A stretch of DNA of 64,000 nt. It comes from Tissierellaceae bacterium (GTDB lineage Bacteria; Bacillota; Clostridia; Tissierellales; Tissierellaceae). Shown piece by piece: positions 63,384 to 64,000 of this stretch. How positions within the stretch are numbered: position 1 is the stretch's first letter; each line of letters opens with the position of its first letter. The notes below the pieces were generated by a model. The model was not told the origin of the DNA and did no database searches. It saw only the letters and a program-made list of their open reading frames with translations. The DNA is taken from assembly GCA_018434075.1 (NCBI GenBank), contig JAHDQA010000010.1:1-64000 (forward strand), written 5' to 3'. Both the position numbers and the translations under genes were made by a program.

Positions 63384-64000
63384 ATGAAAGTATACATAAG
63401 CGCTGATATTGAAGGAATAACTGGTACTACAACTTGGGATGAAACAGAGAAAAACAATCAATCATATAATATCGCATCATTGCAGATGACTAGAGAAGTA
63501 AATGCATGTTGTGGAGCACTCAATAAAGTTGGTGTTGATGAGATAATTGTAAAGGATGCTCATGATAGTGGGAGAAATATAGACCACAATGCTTTACCTA
63601 AAAATACTAGACTCGTAAGATCATGGAGTGGTAGTATTTTTTCGATGGTAGAAGGATTGGATGAAAGCTTCGATGCAATTATATTTATTGGGTACCATTC
63701 ACCTGCTTCTTCTCCAAGCAATCCATTATCACATACGATGAGCCTTAAAGTATCTAAAATAACAATTAACGGACAAATTGCAAGTGAATTTTTAATACAT
63801 GCTTATATTGCAGAGTATTTCAAAGTGCCAATCGCCTTTTTATCTGGAGACAAAGGGCTTTGTGATGAAGTTAAAAAGTACAATCCAAATATAGCGACTG
63901 TCGCGGTTAAAGAAGGAATAGGCAATTCTACAATAAATATTCATCCTGAATTAGCACTTGAATTAATAGAAGCATCAGTAATTGAATTATTTAGCAAACC
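63384..64000 (+). CDS. M55 family D-aminopeptidase-like metallopeptidase (3-prime end cut by window)
   Basis: At least 205 residues, running off the right edge. SADIEGITG near the start carries the metal-binding Asp and Glu, DAHDSGRN the first His and IFIGYHSP the second, as in Bacillus DppA, a zinc D-aminopeptidase. ATG at 63384 follows AAGAGGTGAT. The role is probably peptide turnover. The missing end prevents judging completeness. Confidence 0.88.
   Translation, partial: MKVYISADIEGITGTTTWDETEKNNQSYNIASLQMTREVNACCGALNKVGVDEIIVKDAHDSGRNIDHNALPKNTRLVRSWSGSIFSMVEGLDESFDAIIFIGYHSPASSPSNPLSHTMSLKVSKITINGQIASEFLIHAYIAEYFKVPIAFLSGDKGLCDEVKKYNPNIATVAVKEGIGNSTINIHPELALELIEASVIELFSK

Noticed and set aside
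1..64000. CRISPR arrays, IS elements, integrases, tRNA or rRNA genes
   Set aside because: Looked for in gaps and gene products. None seen.

Overview
The window is AT-rich, with strong AGGAGG-type ribosome binding sites, frequent TTG and GTG starts, sigma-A promoters of TTGACA/TATAAT type and short intergenic gaps. With a SufCBDSU iron-sulfur operon, a two-subunit oxygen-sensitive serine dehydratase, ECF transporter S components, CD3072/CD3073-type proteins and an Stn-like flavin/iron-sulfur transhydrogenase, this points to an anaerobic low-GC Gram-positive of the Clostridia/Tissierellia kind. The genus is not decidable from sequence alone. I saw no rRNA, tRNA, CRISPR array, insertion sequence or phage gene, and no gene-free stretch longer than 300 bases.

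Layout. 1-4.6 kb: MATE exporter, NhaC-type antiporter, RlmD-like rRNA methyltransferase. 4.66-13.2 kb: a sugar or polyol uptake and conversion locus with two xylose-isomerase-like TIM barrels, two Gfo/Idh/MocA dehydrogenases, a LacI regulator with a clear promoter and operator, and a ribose-type ABC importer. 13.4-18 kb: ECF S component plus amidohydrolase, then a geranylgeranyl-reductase-like flavoprotein with an overlapping ECF S component/TudS-like desulfidase pair. 18-22.9 kb: suf operon (minus strand) behind a promoter with a perfect 7-1-7 Fur-type box. 23-26.8 kb: PflX-like radical SAM protein and a three-gene hydrolase/acyltransferase/DUF6320 set. 27-33.6 kb: MATE, zinc-ribbon protein, OPT transporter with PqqD-like protein, a broken GlnL-type regulator and its probable target, an AgcS symporter. 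33.8-41 kb: small envelope proteins, ABC exporter, GGCT-like protein, gamma-carbonic-anhydrase-like protein, phosphoglucomutase, MATE.

41-49.5 kb (minus strand) is the most unusual part: the serine dehydratase genes sdaAB-sdaAA are followed, with overlapping or coupled reading frames, by a 1566-residue protein joining HD hydrolase, HEAT-like, NadD-like nucleotidyltransferase, GNAT-like and phosphoribosyltransferase parts, then a lactate/malate-dehydrogenase-like protein and an FMN-reductase-like flavoprotein. I do not know a described function for this set.

49.6-56 kb (plus strand) holds a PfkB-fold protein without its catalytic Asp, a YhaO/YhaN (SbcD/SbcC-type) pair, a phosphoesterase, NagB and a CYTH protein in a tight run. 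56.1-62 kb encodes the three-subunit Stn-like complex. 62-64 kb: a cysteine-poor ribosomal protein S4 whose promoter carries the same Fur-type box as suf, inorganic pyrophosphatase, and the start of an M55 aminopeptidase cut by the window end.
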